A stretch of DNA of 64,000 bases from Cystobacter ferrugineus (GTDB lineage: Bacteria; Myxococcota; Myxococcia; Myxococcales; Myxococcaceae): NCBI RefSeq assembly GCF_001887355.1, contig NZ_MPIN01000005.1, positions 302,407 to 366,406 of the forward strand, given 5' to 3'. The translations under genes were made by a program, and so were the position numbers. The notes under the pieces were generated by a model. That model saw only the letters and a program-made list of their open reading frames with translations. It was not told the DNA's origin and did no database searches. Positions 17,230-25,258 of the stretch are shown piece by piece (position 1 is the first letter of the stretch; the number at the start of each line of letters is the position of its first letter).

Positions 17230-18219
17230 TCATTGCGCCGGAGCGGGCGCCGCGGTGGGCACCGTCACGGGCACCAGGGGCCTGGCGGCGGGGGCCGCGG
17301 CCGGAGCCGCCGCGGCGGCCTCGGCGCCACCCGCGCGCTGCCGGCGGATGGAGCTCTGCCGGCTGCGCATCTGGGGGGCGAACTCACTGGCCGGATAGGT
17401 GGCCAGGGCCTCCTGCACCGTGGCCATGGCCTTATCCAGGTCGTTGGTCTCCTGGTACGACTGCGCCAGGAGCAGCATGGCGTAGTCGCGCGTCTTGGAC
17501 CGCTTGTCGCCCGCGACGAAGCGCGCCAGCAGCGGCACCGCCTGCGCGTGCTTGCGCTCGTTGTTGTAGGCCACGCCCAGGAAGAAGGACGCATCCAGGA
17601 GCTGCTCCTGGGGCGGATTCATCGCCACGAAGCGCGAGATCTCGTCGATGGTCGCCTTCATCTCGTTGCGGCGGAAGGCCGCCTTGCCCCGCTCGAACGC
17701 CGCGTCGCCAATCTCGCGCCGCAGCAAGGCCGCCTGGTTGTTGAGCGCCGCGCGCTCCAGGGCCGTCAGGCGCGAGGTGTCCAGCTTCACCAGCTCGTCC
17801 ACGCCCTTGAGCCGCTCGTCTCCGGGCAGGTTGGTCATCAACCGGAAGACCTCGTTGGCCGCGCGCTGGGAGGCCTGCACCGCAGTCTGCTCCGCGCGCT
17901 GCTTGTCCAACTGGGCCGTGAGTTCGGTCACCGTCTTCTCCAGCCGCTCGCGCTCGGCCGTCGCGTTGGAGGAGCGCGAGGACATCACCATCGTCGCGCC
18001 GCCCACGCACAACGCCGCGAAGAGCACGTACGCCACGCCGGAAGAAATCCACTGCCGCTTCTGCAGATCCTCGTGACGCTTGCCAATCGCCTTCACTTCC
18101 GCGTGAAGGTTCTTGAGCAGGTTGTCCGTCTTGATCACGAGGTTGCGGGACTCGATGACCTCCTTGCGGATCTCACTCAGTTCCTTGGAGTCGTACTCGG
18201 ACTTCGTCTCGGCAGCCAT
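17230..18219 (-). CDS. Membrane-anchored coiled-coil/TPR protein
   Basis: 329 residues from ATG 18219, preceded by AGGAA seven bases upstream; the longer frame to 18303 has no such support. Layout: charged cytoplasmic coiled coil (about 5-55), one membrane helix (58-79, ISSGVAYVLFAALCVGGATM), a second coiled coil (about 85-125), then TPR-like helices (about 180-285, for example FLGVAYNNERKHAQAVPLLA and LAQSYQETNDLDKAMATVQE) and an Ala/Pro-rich tail. Proteins of this form act as envelope assembly factors. A specific role, for example in motility or secretion, cannot be read from this sequence. Confidence 0.8.
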   Translation of the reverse strand: MAAETKSEYDSKELSEIRKEVIESRNLVIKTDNLLKNLHAEVKAIGKRHEDLQKRQWISSGVAYVLFAALCVGGATMVMSSRSSNATAERERLEKTVTELTAQLDKQRAEQTAVQASQRAANEVFRLMTNLPGDERLKGVDELVKLDTSRLTALERAALNNQAALLRREIGDAAFERGKAAFRRNEMKATIDEISRFVAMNPPQEQLLDASFFLGVAYNNERKHAQAVPLLARFVAGDKRSKTRDYAMLLLAQSYQETNDLDKAMATVQEALATYPASEFAPQMRSRQSSIRRQRAGGAEAAAAAPAAAPAARPLVPVTVPTAAPAPAQ

Positions 18220-18363
18220 GGACAAGTTCCTGTTGGGCCCGGAAGTGCTCTCGGCCTCTGCGCGCATCGTGAAGGGCTCCCTCGGGCGGCGCTCTCGCGG
18301 CACCCCGTTATCTGTCGGCCCGGGAACAGGCCTTGGTCCCCGAGGAATTTCCGGGGACCTGAT

Positions 18364-18399
18364 GAAAAAACCAAGCAGTCAGCGGGGCAGGCCCCCGCT
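18364..18399 (-). terminator. Likely terminator after the outer-membrane barrel gene
   Basis: On the minus strand a 7-bp stem AGCGGGG/CCCCGCT (18381-18399) overlaps the stop codon and is followed ten bases later by six T residues (18364-18370). A second GC-rich inverted repeat (GGTCCCCG/CGGGGACC, about 18332-18358) lies just beyond. Together they should stop transcripts before the TPR protein gene. Confidence 0.5.
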
Positions 18400-19121
18400 C
18401 AAGGCATGCTGAAGGTCCGGACCGGATCCGGCGCCAGCAGGTACGTCACCCCCAGGGCGAACCAGTTACCACCCGCGTTGTAGGAAGCCAGATTCTTGTA
18501 GGGGCTGTCTCCCGTCCCCGAGGGCGGGGGCTTGTTCTGATAGGGGCTGTGTCCACGGGCGAACGCCAGCCGGTACTCGGCCGTGATGGCCCAGTGGGCC
18601 GACAAACGCACGGTCGCCCCCACGGTGCCGACCCAGGGCTGGATGATGGACTCCCGGCGCCCCACCCCCTCCACCAGGGAGTAGGCCAACGAGGGTCCCG
18701 TCTCCAGTCCGATGAAGGGGACGACGCCCTGGGGCGTGAGGATTTCGAGCAGCCCCTGGAAGCGCAGGCCCAGCAGGGCGCCGTAGGTGATGTTGGTGTG
18801 GGTGGCGGCGTTGGTCAGCCGCAACTGCTGCTGGGTGTAGAACAGATCAATGCCCACCTCGATGAAGTCCGAGACGGAGTAGGCGAAGGTGGCCGCGGCG
18901 AAGGGGCCGCCCGGGGAGTCGCGCAAGCACCCCTCGGAGCACTCGAGGCCCGGCAGCTCGTAGAAGCTGTCGAAGAACGTGTTGTTGCTCGTCAGGCGCC
19001 ACCCGCCCTGGACGGTGACGCGGCCCACCCCGTTGAGGGGCACCACGCCCTCGGACTCCTCCTCCTGGGCGGAGGCCGAGACGGCGGCGAGCAGCAGACC
19101 CAGAAGCACGAAGCCACGCAT
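18399..19121 (-). CDS. Predicted outer-membrane beta-barrel protein
   Basis: 240 residues. A clear signal peptide (1-18, MRGFVLLGLLLAAVSASA, cleaved before QEEE) targets it for export. The mature part alternates polar and hydrophobic residues in the manner of membrane beta strands, for example IEVGIDLFYTQQQLRL, GALLGLRFQGLLEI and WAITAEYRLAFARG, and it ends in a strand before a short tail. Two Cys in LECSEGCLRD probably form a surface disulfide. Size fits an 8- to 10-strand barrel. Specific function unknown. It is preceded three bases upstream by the stop of a 51-residue gene, so the two are probably translated together. Confidence 0.78.
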   Translation of the reverse strand: MRGFVLLGLLLAAVSASAQEEESEGVVPLNGVGRVTVQGGWRLTSNNTFFDSFYELPGLECSEGCLRDSPGGPFAAATFAYSVSDFIEVGIDLFYTQQQLRLTNAATHTNITYGALLGLRFQGLLEILTPQGVVPFIGLETGPSLAYSLVEGVGRRESIIQPWVGTVGATVRLSAHWAITAEYRLAFARGHSPYQNKPPPSGTGDSPYKNLASYNAGGNWFALGVTYLLAPDPVRTFSMP

Positions 19122-19124
19122 CGC

Positions 19125-19280
19125 TCAGGCGTCCTTCAGCCGCAGGGCGATCTCGAGGAACGTGGTCCGGCGGCGCGAGAGCGCGGCGAACAGGCACCAC
19201 ACCACGCACCGCGAGCCGAACTCGCGCCGGATGAGGCCCACGTGGGCCAGCACGTCCCTCAAGGTGATGACACCGAGCAT
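19125..19280 (-). CDS. Small 51-residue protein, translationally coupled to the barrel protein
   Basis: ATG at 19280 with GAGGAGAGGG upstream; stop three bases before the ATG of the outer-membrane barrel gene. The product is basic and helical (MLGVITLRDVLAHVG, then SRCVVWCLFAAL and a SRRRTTFLEIALRLK end). It has no signal peptide, and its central WCLFAAL stretch is too short to be certain as a membrane helix. The good ribosome site, spacing and codon use support a real gene. No family was recognised. Confidence 0.6.
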   Translation of the reverse strand: MLGVITLRDVLAHVGLIRREFGSRCVVWCLFAALSRRRTTFLEIALRLKDA

Positions 19281-19346
19281 CCGTCCCTCTCCTCGCGCCC
19301 GGGTGCTACAGGGCGGTGGCGCACCGTAGCAACGGCCTCCAGTGCG

Positions 19347-21209
19347 TCAACTTTTCGTCCCCGGAGGCCGCAGCGCGCGCCGCTCCAGCTCCAGGAGCGG
19401 CACCTCGAGCACCACCACCGTGCCGTGGATGCAGGGCGGATGGAAGTCCGCCGCGTCCAGCTCGCCCAGGAGCGCCCGGAGCTTGCCCTCGGAGAGCTGA
19501 CCCTCGGCGTGGCGCGCGGCATGACAGGCGAGCACGCGCAGGGGCTCGGCGAGCACCACCACGTCCAGCGCCGAGCCCGGAGGCGGCAGCGCCCGCGCCA
19601 GGGCCTCCAGGAGGGCGCGCGCGTCGGCCCCCACCAGCGCGGGAGGCACCGCCTTGAGCGCCAGCGTCGTGCCGCCAAAGGGCTCCACCTCCAGCCCCAG
19701 CCGGGCGAGCGCCTCGTGCCCCTCCACCAGCGTGCGGGCCACCGGCACCGCGAGCTCCACCGTGGCGCCGAAGAGCGTGGGCACCGGCGGCTCCGCGCGC
19801 TGCAGCGCCTTGTGGAAGGCCATGAGCCGGGCGCGCTCCAGCGCGGCGTGCGCGTCCAGCACCACCAGCGTGCCTCCGGAGCCCTCGCACACATGGAAGC
19901 GCTCGCCGAGCACCCCCATGGGCCGCAGCGCGCCGAAGTAGCCCGGCGGCGGGGCCTCGTTGAGCATGGGCTGGGCCTGGCCGAAGGCGGGCGCCCGGCC
20001 GGGCAGCAGCGGGCTCGGTGCCGAGGGCGCGAAGAGGGAGCCGTTCGCCTGGGGCGGCGCGGGGGCGTCCGAATCCTGGGTGCCGGGAATGGGCAGGGGC
20101 GCGCCCCAGGTGGCCTCCTGCGCGCGGGTGAGGAAGCGCTCCACGGCCATGGCGTAGTGCGCGGCCTGCCGGGGCGGCTCCATCGCCCCGCCCTCCCCGC
20201 CCGGCGGACCCAGCCACGGCGCGGCCCGCAGCGCCCGGGAGATGGCGGCGTTCACCGCGTCCCCCACCCCCTTGGCGTCCGCGAAGCGCACCTCGAGCTT
20301 CTGCGGGTGCACGTTCACGTCCACCGCGCGCGGATCCATGTCGATGAAGAGCACCACCACCGGCTGGCGCCCGGCGGCGAGGAACTCCTGGAAGGCGCGC
20401 TGGATGGCGCTGTTGAGGCCCCGGTCCCGGATGTAGCGGCGGTTGACGAAGGTGTAGATGCCGCGCGCGTTGGGCAGCGTGTACTCGGGTGAGGCGATGT
20501 AGCCGGTGACGTTCACCCCCAGCCGCCGCTCCTCCACCGCCACCAGGTGCGGGTGCACCCCGGGCCCCAGCGCCGCGGCGATGCGCTCGCGGGGATCCGT
20601 GGGGCTCGCGGGGCTGGTGAAGAGCGCCTGGCCTCCGTGCTCCACGAAGAAGGACACGTCCGGGTGCGCGAGCGCCAGCCGGATGACGGCCTCCTCCGCG
20701 TGTTGCAGCTCCGTGGACTCGCGCCGCATGAACTTGCGCCGCGCGGGCGTGTTGTAGAACAGGTCCTCCACCGAGATGACCGTGCCCACGCGCGGCGGCG
20801 CCTCCTCCACCAGCGGCTCGCCCCCACCCTCCACGGTGATGCGCGTGCCCACGTAGGACTCGCGCTCGGCCGTGTGCAGGGTGAAGCGTGACACCGAGGC
20901 GATGGCGGGCAGCGCCTCACCCCGGAAGCCCTTGGTGCTCAGCGTGAACAAGTCGTCCAGCTCGCGCAACTTGCTCGTGGCGTGGCGCTCGAGGCTCAGC
21001 CGGGCGTCCTCGGCGCTCATCCCCTGCCCGTCGTCGGAGATGGTGATGCGCCCGAGCCCTCCGCGCTCCAGCGCCACGCGCACCGTGCGTGAGCCCGCGT
21101 CGATGGAATTCTCCACCAGTTCCTTCACGACGGACGCGGGACGTTCCACCACCTCGCCGGCGGCGATCTTGTTGATGAGGACATCACTGAGGCGGGCGAT
21201 ACGTGCCAT
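19347..21209 (-). CDS. mutL: DNA mismatch repair protein MutL
   Basis: 620 residues. MutL couples MutS mismatch recognition to strand removal. The N-terminal GHKL ATPase (about 1-330) shows all key motifs: IAAGEVVERPASVVKELVEN with the catalytic Glu and Asn, DDGQGM (59-64), and TKGFRGEAL (92-100). A low-conservation Pro-rich linker (about 330-430) leads to the C-terminal dimerisation domain (about 430-610). That domain keeps the residues that bind metal in endonuclease-type MutL: D452, H454 and E458 in DAHAALER, C562 in ACHAARH, and C593/H595 in CIHG. The full DQHAxxER and CPHGRP consensus is relaxed. No mutS is present nearby. Confidence 0.97.
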   Translation of the reverse strand: MARIARLSDVLINKIAAGEVVERPASVVKELVENSIDAGSRTVRVALERGGLGRITISDDGQGMSAEDARLSLERHATSKLRELDDLFTLSTKGFRGEALPAIASVSRFTLHTAERESYVGTRITVEGGGEPLVEEAPPRVGTVISVEDLFYNTPARRKFMRRESTELQHAEEAVIRLALAHPDVSFFVEHGGQALFTSPASPTDPRERIAAALGPGVHPHLVAVEERRLGVNVTGYIASPEYTLPNARGIYTFVNRRYIRDRGLNSAIQRAFQEFLAAGRQPVVVLFIDMDPRAVDVNVHPQKLEVRFADAKGVGDAVNAAISRALRAAPWLGPPGGEGGAMEPPRQAAHYAMAVERFLTRAQEATWGAPLPIPGTQDSDAPAPPQANGSLFAPSAPSPLLPGRAPAFGQAQPMLNEAPPPGYFGALRPMGVLGERFHVCEGSGGTLVVLDAHAALERARLMAFHKALQRAEPPVPTLFGATVELAVPVARTLVEGHEALARLGLEVEPFGGTTLALKAVPPALVGADARALLEALARALPPPGSALDVVVLAEPLRVLACHAARHAEGQLSEGKLRALLGELDAADFHPPCIHGTVVVLEVPLLELERRALRPPGTKS

Positions 21210-21310
21210 GGGAGGTCATATCCTGTACGGGACCCGGCACGTTGGCCAGTAAAGCGGACGCAACGCGGCTGACAAGCGGCCCCCAGGTGCGCTATCACGC
21301 CCCCTCCCGT

Positions 21311-22273
21311 ATGGAAGCAACTCAAGCGAGCAAGGGCGGCCTGCGCGTCGCGGTGACGGGCGCGGCGGGCGACCTGGGCCGGCTGCTGCTGCCGCTGCTG
21401 GAGCAGGATGCCGACGTGGAGAGCATCCTCGTGCTGGACGTGGCCAAGCCCGAGGGCTCCAAGGTCGACTACCACCGCGTGGACCTCACGCGCCACGACG
21501 CCGAGAGCGAGCTGTCCGACGCGCTCGCCGAGCACCCCGTGGACGTCTTCTACCACCTGGCCTTCCTCTACGGGCCGGTGCGCGATGGCTCGCTCGCGCA
21601 CGAGCTCGAGGTGATTGGCACGATGAACGTGCTGAGCGCGGTGGGCCGCGCGCGCGTGCCCCGGCTCATCGTCCCCTCGCTCACCGCGCTCTACGGCGCG
21701 CGCGCCAGCCACCCCGCCCTGCTCTCCGAGGAGACGCCCCTCATGGGCTGCCCCGGCAGCCGCTTCATCAACGACAAGGTCGAGGTGGAGAAGCAGGTGC
21801 GCGCCTTTCGCGAGCGCCACCCGGAGACGCGCGTCATCGTCCTGCGCTTCGCGCCCATGTTCGGCCCGAACATGGACAACCCCGCCACCCGCATGCTCGC
21901 CCACCGCGTGGTGCCCACGCTGCTCGGGTACGATCCGCTCTGGCAGGCGCTGCACGAGGAGGACGCGGCGCGCGCGCTGTACCAGGCGCTGAGCGCCAAT
22001 GCCGAGGGCGAGTTCAACATCGTCGGCCGCGGGGTGCTGCCGCTCTCCGGGCTCATCCGCCAGGCGGGCGCCACGCCCCTGCCCCTGCCCGGCCCGCTCT
22101 TCCGCGCCACCCTCCAGACGATGACGTCGCTCGGGGGGCCGGGCTTTCCCTCGTCGCTGCTGGACTACATGCACTACGGCTGGGTGGCCAACGGCGAGCG
22201 CGCCGAGGAAGAGCTCGGCTTCATTCCCATGTTCCACGCCCGGGATGCCGTGGCGGCGATACGAAGGAGCTGA
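21311..22273 (+). CDS. NAD-dependent epimerase/dehydratase family protein (extended SDR)
   Basis: 320 residues from ATG 21311; the frame upstream to 21203 overlaps the mutL leader and is not protein-like. The N terminus has the Rossmann nucleotide-binding pattern VAVTGAAGDLGRLLLPLLE (Gly-x-x-Gly-x-x-Gly) and an Asp (VLDVAK) at the end of strand two that favours NAD. The usual YxxxK catalytic pair is replaced by a less clear region around GSRFINDKVEVEKQV, where a Lys follows but the Tyr is missing, so catalysis may be altered. Substrate unknown; sugar nucleotide or steroid-like substrates are usual in the family. It lies four bases before the acyltransferase, so they form an operon divergent from mutL. 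Confidence 0.85.
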   Translation: MEATQASKGGLRVAVTGAAGDLGRLLLPLLEQDADVESILVLDVAKPEGSKVDYHRVDLTRHDAESELSDALAEHPVDVFYHLAFLYGPVRDGSLAHELEVIGTMNVLSAVGRARVPRLIVPSLTALYGARASHPALLSEETPLMGCPGSRFINDKVEVEKQVRAFRERHPETRVIVLRFAPMFGPNMDNPATRMLAHRVVPTLLGYDPLWQALHEEDAARALYQALSANAEGEFNIVGRGVLPLSGLIRQAGATPLPLPGPLFRATLQTMTSLGGPGFPSSLLDYMHYGWVANGERAEEELGFIPMFHARDAVAAIRRS

Positions 22274-22276
22274 TCC

Positions 22277-23866
22277 ATGGCCAAGGGAACGCCCCGCGCC
22301 TCCGAGTCCTCCAAGGCCCGCGCGAAGTCCGCCCCGGCCGAGTCCGCGAAGCCCGCGGCCTCCACCGAGGCGGCGAGGAAGCCGGCCCCGGCGAACGTGG
22401 CGAAGAAGAAGGCCGCCGCTCCGAAGAAGAAGGCCGCGACCTCCAAGGGCAAGCCCTCCGGGAAGACGCGCGTGCCCGCCACGGCCGTCCTCTCCGTCCC
22501 GGTGGAGGGACAGACGCCCGTCACGGCCCCGGCCCTGGAGACGACACCTCCGACCGGGGTGAGTCCCGCCACGGCGGCCGAGATGGGCCTCGAGGTGGAG
22601 CCCGCCACGCCCTCGGCCCCGGTGGCTCCCGAGGTCCACACCGCCCCCGAGGCACCGATGCCCGGGCGGGAGGAGCGGCTTCACCCCAGGACGCAAGAGG
22701 CCGAGGTGCTCGCGGCCGAGTCGGCCCTGCTGGAGCAGGAGGCCGCCCACGCGGGGCTGGAGGAGACGCGGCGGGGCATCGAGGAAGTGCTGAGCGAGCC
22801 GGTGCCCGAGGGACCCGTGGACGTGCCGGGCTTCGAGACCGAGCAGGCTCCGCCCGAGACGGCGGCCCCGCCCGAAACAGAGCCCGTGCTCGAAGCGGAG
22901 CCCGTGCTCGACGAGCCCAAGACGCTCGCGGGCCCCTCGGACCTGTTCTTCACGGCGGCCTCGCCGGGAGCCGAGCCGCCGCGGATGAGGGCGCGGATGT
23001 CGGGGCTGCTGTCGTTGGCGAAGCAGATCGCCTTCCAGACGCTGGCGAGCGAGCGGGTGAGCCGGACGGTGGTGTCGGCGCGGGGCATGGTGGGCGCCGC
23101 GCTCACGAGCCTGGGGCTCGGGGGCAGCACGGCCGTGGACGAGTACGGCAAGGACGCGGCGCTCGGAGGGGTGCTGCAGCCGGTGGTGGACTTCCTCTAC
23201 GAGCACTACTGGCGGGTGTCGGTGCAGGGGGCGAGCCACGTGCCGGCGGGGCCGGTGCTGCTGGTGGCCAACCACTCGGGGGCGCTGCCCTTCGACGGGC
23301 CCATGTTGCAGCAGGCGCTCTCGCGCGAGCGGCCGGACCTGCAGGAGGCGCGCTGGCTGGCGGAGGACCAGGTGTTCCACGCGCCGATGATGGGGACGCT
23401 GATGAACCGGCTGGGGGCGGTGCGCGCCTGCCCGGAGAACGCGCTGCGGCTGCTGGACGAATTGCGCCCGGTCATCGTCTTCCCCGAGGGCAGCCAGGGG
23501 ATGGGCAAGCCGTTCGCCCAGCGCTACCAGCTCAAGCGCTTTGGCCGGGGAGGCTTCGTGAAGCTGGCGCTACGCACGGGCGCGCCCATCGTCCCGGTGG
23601 CCATTGTCGGCGCCGAGGAGACGGTGCCGCTCTTGGGCAAGCTGCCGGCGGGCTTCCTGGGCCTGGACTACCTGCCGGTGACGCTGCCGCCCCTGCCGGC
23701 GCGCTGGACGCTGCGCTTTGGCGAGCCCATCAGCATGGGCGACCTGCCCCCCGAGGCCGCCGAGGACCTCTCCCAGGTGCAGCGGCTCACCGAGCGCACC
23801 CGCGAGTCCATTCAGGGCATGTTGCAGGCCCTTCTCAAGGAGCGCCGCTCCGTCTTCTCGGGGTAG
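22277..23866 (+). CDS. PlsC-like acyltransferase with N-terminal histone-H1-like Lys/Ala/Pro-rich tail
   Basis: 529 residues. The C-terminal half (about 310-525) is a glycerolipid acyltransferase: VANHSGALPFDG carries the catalytic HX4D box and FPEGSQGMGKPF the substrate-binding motif, with FGRGGFVKLALRTGAPIVPV following. The first 80 residues are Lys-, Ala- and Pro-rich (for example VAKKKAAAPKKKAATSKGK), like the tail of a histone H1, and the next 150 are acidic and disordered. So a membrane-lipid enzyme is joined to a long flexible polycationic-then-acidic tail. Such tails can bind nucleic acid or anionic membranes (inferred). It is in one operon with the epimerase. Confidence 0.88.
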   Translation: MAKGTPRASESSKARAKSAPAESAKPAASTEAARKPAPANVAKKKAAAPKKKAATSKGKPSGKTRVPATAVLSVPVEGQTPVTAPALETTPPTGVSPATAAEMGLEVEPATPSAPVAPEVHTAPEAPMPGREERLHPRTQEAEVLAAESALLEQEAAHAGLEETRRGIEEVLSEPVPEGPVDVPGFETEQAPPETAAPPETEPVLEAEPVLDEPKTLAGPSDLFFTAASPGAEPPRMRARMSGLLSLAKQIAFQTLASERVSRTVVSARGMVGAALTSLGLGGSTAVDEYGKDAALGGVLQPVVDFLYEHYWRVSVQGASHVPAGPVLLVANHSGALPFDGPMLQQALSRERPDLQEARWLAEDQVFHAPMMGTLMNRLGAVRACPENALRLLDELRPVIVFPEGSQGMGKPFAQRYQLKRFGRGGFVKLALRTGAPIVPVAIVGAEETVPLLGKLPAGFLGLDYLPVTLPPLPARWTLRFGEPISMGDLPPEAAEDLSQVQRLTERTRESIQGMLQALLKERRSVFSG

Positions 23867-23916
23867 GCACTCTCAGAACGCTCAGAACCCTGCGTCACTG
23901 TTCCCGCGGGTCTTAG

Positions 23917-23964
23917 AGCACGCCGCTCAAAAATCAATCCCATAGGAGGGCGAGGCGGCGTGCT
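23917..23964. terminator. Inverted repeat after the acyltransferase operon
   Basis: A perfect 10-bp repeat (AGCACGCCGC at 23917-23926, GCGGCGTGCT at 23955-23964) flanks a 28-base loop, about 50 bases past the acyltransferase stop. A short AT-rich run (GGATTATTTATGG) follows on the plus strand. A terminator is likely. The 280 bases between the genes hold nothing else recognisable. Confidence 0.45.
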
Positions 23965-24145
23965 GGATTATTTATGGTCGCTGCTTCTTACTGCTTCACG
24001 CCGAAACTCCGCGGGGAGCAGAGCGACGCCGGGCAGCAGTGCTTTACAACAACCCTGGTCGCTCTCTCCTGTTCCGCATGACCCTCCCTCACCAGTTGGA
24101 CCAACCACGTCCCGCTCTTGAGACAGGGTCAGCAGCCGTGACGTG

Positions 24146-24472
24146 TCAGAGAGGTATGATTCGCCTGCGTTCGGTGCCTCCAATGATTGCCAGAACAAAG
24201 GCGCTTCCACCAGACAGCAGAAAGGACGGAGATGACCACGTGTGGGTTCCTGGCGGCAACAGAAGGTGTCCTATGGGCCCTTCTCCTGCTACAAAACCAA
24301 CCCCAGCAGACTCAAGAAATGAGCGGTTGTGAGAGTACTCCTCATTCGGAACCAACAACTTGGTGGAAGGAAGAACCCGGGATTTGAGCCCCACCATCCG
24401 GAGTACCTCTTCAAGCTCATCAGGGGCGAGCCCCGCAAGCTCTGTAGCGATACGATGAACTCTTTCGTTCAT
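24146..24472 (-). CDS. Hypothetical 108-residue protein downstream of a Cys-rich peptide gene
   Basis: ATG at 24472 with GAGGAG eight bases upstream, overlapping the tail of the preceding gene. The first 30 residues form an acidic amphipathic helix (MNERVHRIATELAGLAPDEL, then EEVLRMVGL). The rest is a mixed region with many Gly, Ser and Leu (for example FLESAGVGFVAGEGPIG) that could be a small beta domain. No signal peptide. It was not recognised. Its close spacing after the Cys-rich peptide gene suggests that the two act together. Confidence 0.55.
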   Translation of the reverse strand: MNERVHRIATELAGLAPDELEEVLRMVGLKSRVLPSTKLLVPNEEYSHNRSFLESAGVGFVAGEGPIGHLLLPPGTHTWSSPSFLLSGGSAFVLAIIGGTERRRIIPL

Positions 24473-24481
24473 GATGGCTCC

Positions 24482-24809
24482 TCAGCGCCTACCGCATCGT
24501 TCTTCAAGTCGAGTGTAATCGCAGCATGGGCAGCAGACCACTGATCCTTGTCTTTCGACACTTGGCGGCTTTCTGATGTTGTAGTGACCGGGATATCCAG
24601 GGCACACACCGGTATCATGCACAGTGGGTTTTTTCTGCGTCTTCTCGCCTTCACAAAGCAAATTTTTGGGATTGCTCTCCTCGTAACCCTCAAGTAGCGG
24701 ACGTCATGAGAAACAAACACAGAAGCCCGGCCAGGAAGGCGGCATGCGGACAGGGCATCCGAGACAGGCCTGAACGCCTGCCGGTTCGAGAGGGTGACAT
24801 GAGATTCAT
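24482..24809 (-). pseudogene. Frameshifted gene for a small secreted Cys-rich peptide
   Basis: The ATG at 24809 opens a frame that gives a clear signal peptide (residues to about 38, with PHAAFLAGLLCLFLMTSA) but meets TGA at 24690-24692. In the next frame, protein-like sequence begins within the same 12 bases and runs to a TGA at 24482-24484: LEGYEESNPKNLLCEGEKTQ, VCPGYPGHYNIRKPPSVERQ and GSVVCCPCCDYTRLEERCGR. Removing a single base in that window yields one 108-residue secreted protein with seven Cys in the mature part. It is either a recent frameshift mutation or a sequencing error. The gene ends nine bases before the next one, in operon style. Confidence 0.55.
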
Positions 24810-24907
24810 GGGTGATGATTCAAAAAAAGAGAAAAGGAACTCGATGCGGGCCCCATCGAGCGGGCCGCGAGAGCAAAGAGCGAGGAGTGAGTTCGTGAAG
24901 GGAGTCG

Positions 24908-25258
24908 TTACTCCGAGGTGGCCTCGGCCTCCCCCGGCAGCGGTGTACACAGTCGCCCCTTGGGCGTCGGGTACACCTGGGCACAGCGCCAGCCTCCGGG
25001 ACAATCCCCGTCGCCCTGGCAGGACTGGCTGCACACGTAGCCTTCATGACGGCCGGGCTTCACGTGGAGGCAGATGCCGGACAGGCAGGCACTGGCTCCA
25101 TTCTCCCGACAGTCCTCTCCCAGTTGCTTCATCGCCTTCTCGGCCCGCAGCATCCGAGGATCTGTCAGTGGTTCCGGGTCTACCACGAACCGGGGCTCGG
25201 GCTCTGTGTTTCCACAGCCAGCCCAGACCCCAGCGATAATCCCCAATACGACAACCAT
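24908..25258 (-). CDS. Small Cys-rich lipoprotein
   Basis: 116 residues from ATG 25258. A short signal peptide ends in the lipobox GVWAGC, so the mature chain starts at Cys17. The middle (about 20-60) is acidic and helical, and the C-terminal half carries eight cysteines in a pattern CRENGASACLSGICL ... YVCSQSCQGDGDCPGGWRC, which resembles the small disulfide domains common in myxobacterial lipoproteins. The start lies inside the upstream gene (79-base overlap in a different frame), unusual but consistent with both readings being protein-like. Function unknown. Confidence 0.7.
   Translation of the reverse strand: MVVVLGIIAGVWAGCGNTEPEPRFVVDPEPLTDPRMLRAEKAMKQLGEDCRENGASACLSGICLHVKPGRHEGYVCSQSCQGDGDCPGGWRCAQVYPTPKGRLCTPLPGEAEATSE

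Noticed and set aside
24469..24720. An 83-residue minus frame over the Cys-rich peptide
   Set aside because: The neighbouring frame gives a far more protein-like sequence with the Cys pattern; this frame looks like its shadow, although it ends in an ATGA overlap with the next gene.
24690..24720. Programmed +1 frameshift in the Cys-rich peptide gene
   Set aside because: No slippery run is present; the P-site Thr codon would have to re-pair with CTT, which is poor. A plain indel is simpler.
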